A stretch of 10,061 bases of DNA from positions 1-10,061 of the forward strand of contig JAKEEN010000086.1 in NCBI GenBank assembly GCA_022616575.1, read 5' to 3'. Shown here one piece after another: positions 5,145-10,061 of this stretch. The notes beneath the pieces were generated by a model that was not told the origin of the DNA, ran no database searches, and saw nothing but the letters and a program-made list of their open reading frames with translations. Source of the DNA: Flammeovirgaceae bacterium (GTDB taxonomy: Bacteria > Bacteroidota > Bacteroidia > Cytophagales > Cyclobacteriaceae). A program made the translations under genes and the position numbers. Every line of letters starts with the position of its first letter. The stretch's first letter is position 1.

Positions 5145-6086
5145 ATGAAGTGTAGGGCGTGGTTTATCGCACTACTTATTTCAGCATCCTGGTTGCCCTC
5201 AAAAGCGCAGGATGCTGATTCGCTTTTACTTAATGAATTAGATTCCCTTCTTAACTCAAGCGACTCGCTTTCAATTTTAAATCTGATTGATAGCATTCTT
5301 AATGCCAATGAGCCTGAACACTCACAACTTTCTTTACGGCTGGCCTACAACAGCAACGTTCTTTCAACCGGAAGAACACTCGGTATAGACCAGTTCGGCT
5401 TGTCCCCCGGTGTTACATACTTTCACAAAACAGGATTGTATGCAGATGTGGCAACCTATTACAGCAATGACTTTAATCCGAATATTTATCTCACCATCCT
5501 GAGCGCGGGGTACATGAAATCATTCGGGAATCACTTCTCCTTAATTGCGAATTACGACCGGTATATTTATAACCTGGATGAAGATGGATTTATTCCGTAT
5601 TCAAATTCAATCAACATCTCTCCCTACCTTGAATTCAACCCGGTAACTATCCGATGTGACTACACATACTTTTTTGGTGATAAGAATGTGCATCGTATTT
5701 CACCTGCCATCGGCTTGAGCCTGGAGAAAAGGAAATTTATGGGGTTCGATCGCATTGCCTTCTTCCCATCGTTTACAACCCTATTCGGAAATGAGACCTT
5801 TGAAGAAATTCAGGTAATTTTTCCAAAACAAGGAATTGAAGGTTATCTAAATCTAATTAGGTATGGTACCTGGTATAAGGTAGTCATTACTGAAAAAGAT
5901 GTTTTTGGACTTATGAATTACGCCTTTTCAATGCCCCTTAGTTTTACCAAAAGAAACTGGAGTTTTTCAATCAGCTATACATACAACATTCCTAAAGAAC
6001 TGGAAGGGGAAACCCTCTCATTATCTGAAACCGGTTATGTTGCAGCCAGCCTCTCCTATTACTTTACCTTCCGCAAGCAAAAATAA
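5145..6086 (+). CDS. Outer-membrane beta-barrel protein of unknown function
   Basis: The 313-residue protein has a signal peptide (residues 1-21, cleavage after SKA). A short repetitive segment follows (about 25-53), with four Asp-Ser-hydrophobic units (DSLLLNEL, DSLLNSS, DSLSIL, DSILNAN). The rest shows alternating hydrophobic and aromatic strands separated by turns, for example LSLRLAYNSNVLS, YADVATYYSNDF and IRCDYTYFFGD, ending in VAASLSYYFTFRKQK near the C-terminus. This is the pattern of an outer-membrane barrel of about ten to twelve strands (a rough count). I do not recognise a named family. It lies 18 bp downstream of the Spy-like gene with no promoter visible, so it is probably the last gene of the sigma operon and may be a client or target of that system. 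Confidence 0.78.
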   Translation: MKCRAWFIALLISASWLPSKAQDADSLLLNELDSLLNSSDSLSILNLIDSILNANEPEHSQLSLRLAYNSNVLSTGRTLGIDQFGLSPGVTYFHKTGLYADVATYYSNDFNPNIYLTILSAGYMKSFGNHFSLIANYDRYIYNLDEDGFIPYSNSINISPYLEFNPVTIRCDYTYFFGDKNVHRISPAIGLSLEKRKFMGFDRIAFFPSFTTLFGNETFEEIQVIFPKQGIEGYLNLIRYGTWYKVVITEKDVFGLMNYAFSMPLSFTKRNWSFSISYTYNIPKELEGETLSLSETGYVAASLSYYFTFRKQK

Positions 6087-6087
6087 G

Positions 6088-6119
6088 TTTTGCTAAATCA
6101 GGGGGTTTAGATATTTTCC
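6088..6119 (+). promoter_or_regulatory. Putative promoter of the M1 peptidase gene
   Basis: TTTTG (6088-6092), a 19 bp spacer and TATTTTCC (6112-6119) give a partial match to TTG / TAnnTTTG, with the last two bases of the -7 box differing. Transcription would start near 6125, some 19 nt before the ATG. No terminator is seen after the barrel gene, so read-through from the upstream operon is also possible. Confidence 0.3.
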
Positions 6120-6143
6120 GCACTTAATTGAAACTACCATCTC

Positions 6144-7994
6144 ATGAAATACGCTTGCCTGTTCATTTTTTGCTTTTCAACCATTCTTCTTTCTGCACAA
6201 GATTATCGTTGGCAACAACGGGCAGAATACACCATGGATGTAAAACTCGATGTAAAAACTCATCGCATTAATGGAACCCAGAAATTGGTTTATTACAATA
6301 ACTCCAAAGACACGCTCCGAAAAGTTTATTATCATCTTTACTTCAATGCCTTTCAACCGGGAAGCATGATGGATGTGCGCTCCAGGAACATCATGGATCC
6401 GGATCCACGGGTAACCGATCGTATTTCAAAATTGAAAGATGATGAAATCGGTTATCAGCACATTAAGACTTTAAAACAAGATAGAAAAGAGCTGACATGG
6501 AAGGTAGATGGCACCATACTGGAAGTATTCTTGGCAAAACCACTTCTACCAAATACCAAGAGCACCTTTGATATGACCTACGAATCGCAAGTTCCTATTC
6601 AAATCAGGCGCTCTGGCAGAAATAGCAGGGAAGGAATTGCCTACTCTATGACCCAATGGTATCCGAAGATGGCAGAGTATGACCACCAGGGCTGGCATGC
6701 TTACCAATACGTAGCTAGGGAGTTTCATGGTGTGTGGGGTGATTTTGATGTGAAGATTTCACTTGATCCAACCTATGTAATTGGCGGAACCGGCAATCTT
6801 CAAAATGCTGAAGAAATAGGATACGGATATGATAAAGGAGGAAAAGTTATTAAGCGGTCAGCCAATAACATCACCTGGCATTTTGTCGCCAGGAATGTAA
6901 TCGATTTTGCCTGGGCTGCTGATCCGGAATATATCCATGATAAAGTGCAAGTGCCTGGTGGACCAGAGCTTCACTTCTTCTATCAAAATGATGAGAAGAT
7001 TATTGAAAACTGGAAGAAACTTCAGGATTTTTCCATTAAACATTTCCAATTCATGAATAAAGTATTTGGTGTTTACCCATACGAAACGTACTCGATCATT
7101 CAGGGCGGAGATGGCGGCATGGAATACCCCATGTGCACATTGATCACGGGAGGAAGAAGTCTTAATGCACTGGTAAGTGTAATGGCGCACGAAGTGGCCC
7201 ATAGTTGGTATCAGGCTGTACTTGCTTCTAACGAATCCTTATATGCCTGGTTTGATGAAGGTTTTACTGATTTTGCCAGCAACGAATCGCTTGCCCAATT
7301 TTTTGAAGGACCGCCTCATGAGGGTAGCTATAGCGGATATTTCGCATTGGTAAAAAGTGGTCTGCAAGAACCTGCCAGTCAGCACTCCGATCATTTCAAT
7401 ACGAACCGTGCCTATGGAACGGCAGCGTACAACATGGGTACAGTATTGCTTCATCAATTGAAGTATCTTATTGGCGAGGAGAATTTCTACAAGGGCATGA
7501 GACGCTATTACAATGCATGGAAATTTAAACACCCGGAGCCGGTGGACTTTATTCGTGTTATGGAAAAAACAAGCGGCCTTCAACTCAAATGGTACCTAAG
7601 TTACTGGGTTAACACTACCAAACGTATTGACTATAGTATTGAATCATTTACCGAGAGCGAAGGCAGTACTTTTGTTTCACTAAAGCGGTTGGGTGAATTC
7701 CCAATGCCGGTGGATTTAGTTGTTACGCTAAAGGATGGAAAGAAAGTACTGTATTACATCCCACTTAACGAGACCCTTGGAGGAAAACCTGTTGAAGACA
7801 AGTCGGTTACCCGGTATGACCAGGTGGCATGGCCGTGGGTGGTTCCAACATACACCGTAAAAATTAATAACAAAGCTTCGGAGATAGCATCCATTGAAAT
7901 CGATCCTTCCATGCGAATGGCTGATATAGATCGAAAGAATAATAAGCTGGATTTGCTACAAAGCGTCAAGGCTTACGCTGATCCTACGAAATAG
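6144..7994 (+). CDS. M1-family zinc metallopeptidase (aminopeptidase N-like), exported
   Basis: The 616-residue protein has a signal peptide (about residues 1-18, cleavage after LSA). An N-terminal beta-sandwich domain (about 25-215) precedes the thermolysin-like catalytic domain (about 215-480). The zinc site is complete: HEVAH (H349, E350, H353) followed after exactly 18 residues by E372 in WFDEGF, giving HExxH-x18-E. The substrate-binding loop is GGMEYP (324-329), the counterpart of GxMEN in aminopeptidases. Y429 in AYGTAAYNMG is the likely transition-state tyrosine. It should cleave N-terminal residues from peptides in the periplasm. The long C-terminal domain of classical PepN is absent, and the protein ends in a short beta-rich region, as is common for Bacteroidota M1 enzymes. 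Its genomic neighbours do not narrow the substrate. Confidence 0.92.
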   Translation: MKYACLFIFCFSTILLSAQDYRWQQRAEYTMDVKLDVKTHRINGTQKLVYYNNSKDTLRKVYYHLYFNAFQPGSMMDVRSRNIMDPDPRVTDRISKLKDDEIGYQHIKTLKQDRKELTWKVDGTILEVFLAKPLLPNTKSTFDMTYESQVPIQIRRSGRNSREGIAYSMTQWYPKMAEYDHQGWHAYQYVAREFHGVWGDFDVKISLDPTYVIGGTGNLQNAEEIGYGYDKGGKVIKRSANNITWHFVARNVIDFAWAADPEYIHDKVQVPGGPELHFFYQNDEKIIENWKKLQDFSIKHFQFMNKVFGVYPYETYSIIQGGDGGMEYPMCTLITGGRSLNALVSVMAHEVAHSWYQAVLASNESLYAWFDEGFTDFASNESLAQFFEGPPHEGSYSGYFALVKSGLQEPASQHSDHFNTNRAYGTAAYNMGTVLLHQLKYLIGEENFYKGMRRYYNAWKFKHPEPVDFIRVMEKTSGLQLKWYLSYWVNTTKRIDYSIESFTESEGSTFVSLKRLGEFPMPVDLVVTLKDGKKVLYYIPLNETLGGKPVEDKSVTRYDQVAWPWVVPTYTVKINNKASEIASIEIDPSMRMADIDRKNNKLDLLQSVKAYADPTK

Positions 7995-7996
7995 TC

Positions 7997-10061
<2,065 letters not shown>

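Noticed and set aside
6858..7583. Two minus-strand reading frames of 114 codons each inside the M1 peptidase gene
   Set aside because: They lie antisense to the zinc-site region of a clearly real gene, show no recognisable motifs and are shadows of its codon pattern.

Overview
The window looks like a Bacteroidota chromosome, most likely of the Cytophagales type. The evidence is an OmpA protein with a PD40 propeller and CarboxypepD_reg-like domain, an ECF sigma factor of a Bacteroidota-style subfamily, ligA with a KFDG active site, weak or absent Shine-Dalgarno sequences, and promoters that fit the Bacteroidota pattern (TTG, 19-20 bp, TAnnTTTG). The phylum is read from gene families and promoter style. 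The order is an inference.

Layout. Bases 2-1432 (+) hold the 3' part of a cell-envelope OmpA-family gene that is cut by the left edge. It converges, with a 2 bp gap, on a two-gene toxin-antitoxin module on the minus strand: a PIN-domain toxin (1435-1848) behind an RHH/DUF6364-like antitoxin (1845-2102). The roughly 360 bp between the antitoxin and the next plus-strand gene is not empty. On the minus strand it shows a near-perfect promoter, a self-complementary transcript of about 210 nt whose 5' and 3' ends pair, and an intrinsic terminator. This has the architecture of a 6S-like regulatory RNA. A SerC-like class V aminotransferase (2487-3569, +) is then transcribed divergently from that RNA.

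Bases 3641-6086 (+) form a likely four-gene operon: an ECF sigma factor with a TTG start, a small single-pass membrane protein (candidate anti-sigma factor), a secreted Spy/CpxP-like protein (candidate periplasmic sensor or chaperone), and an outer-membrane beta-barrel protein. Together they resemble an envelope-stress signalling cassette. A periplasmic M1-family metallopeptidase (6144-7994) follows from its own putative promoter. After it come a long imperfect inverted repeat (7997-8086) and ligA, the NAD+-dependent DNA ligase (8097 to the right edge), which lacks only its last residues.

The most interesting items are the unannotated structured RNA at 2163-2380 and the sigma / membrane protein / Spy-like / barrel cassette. 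Everything else is fairly ordinary core or accessory gene content.
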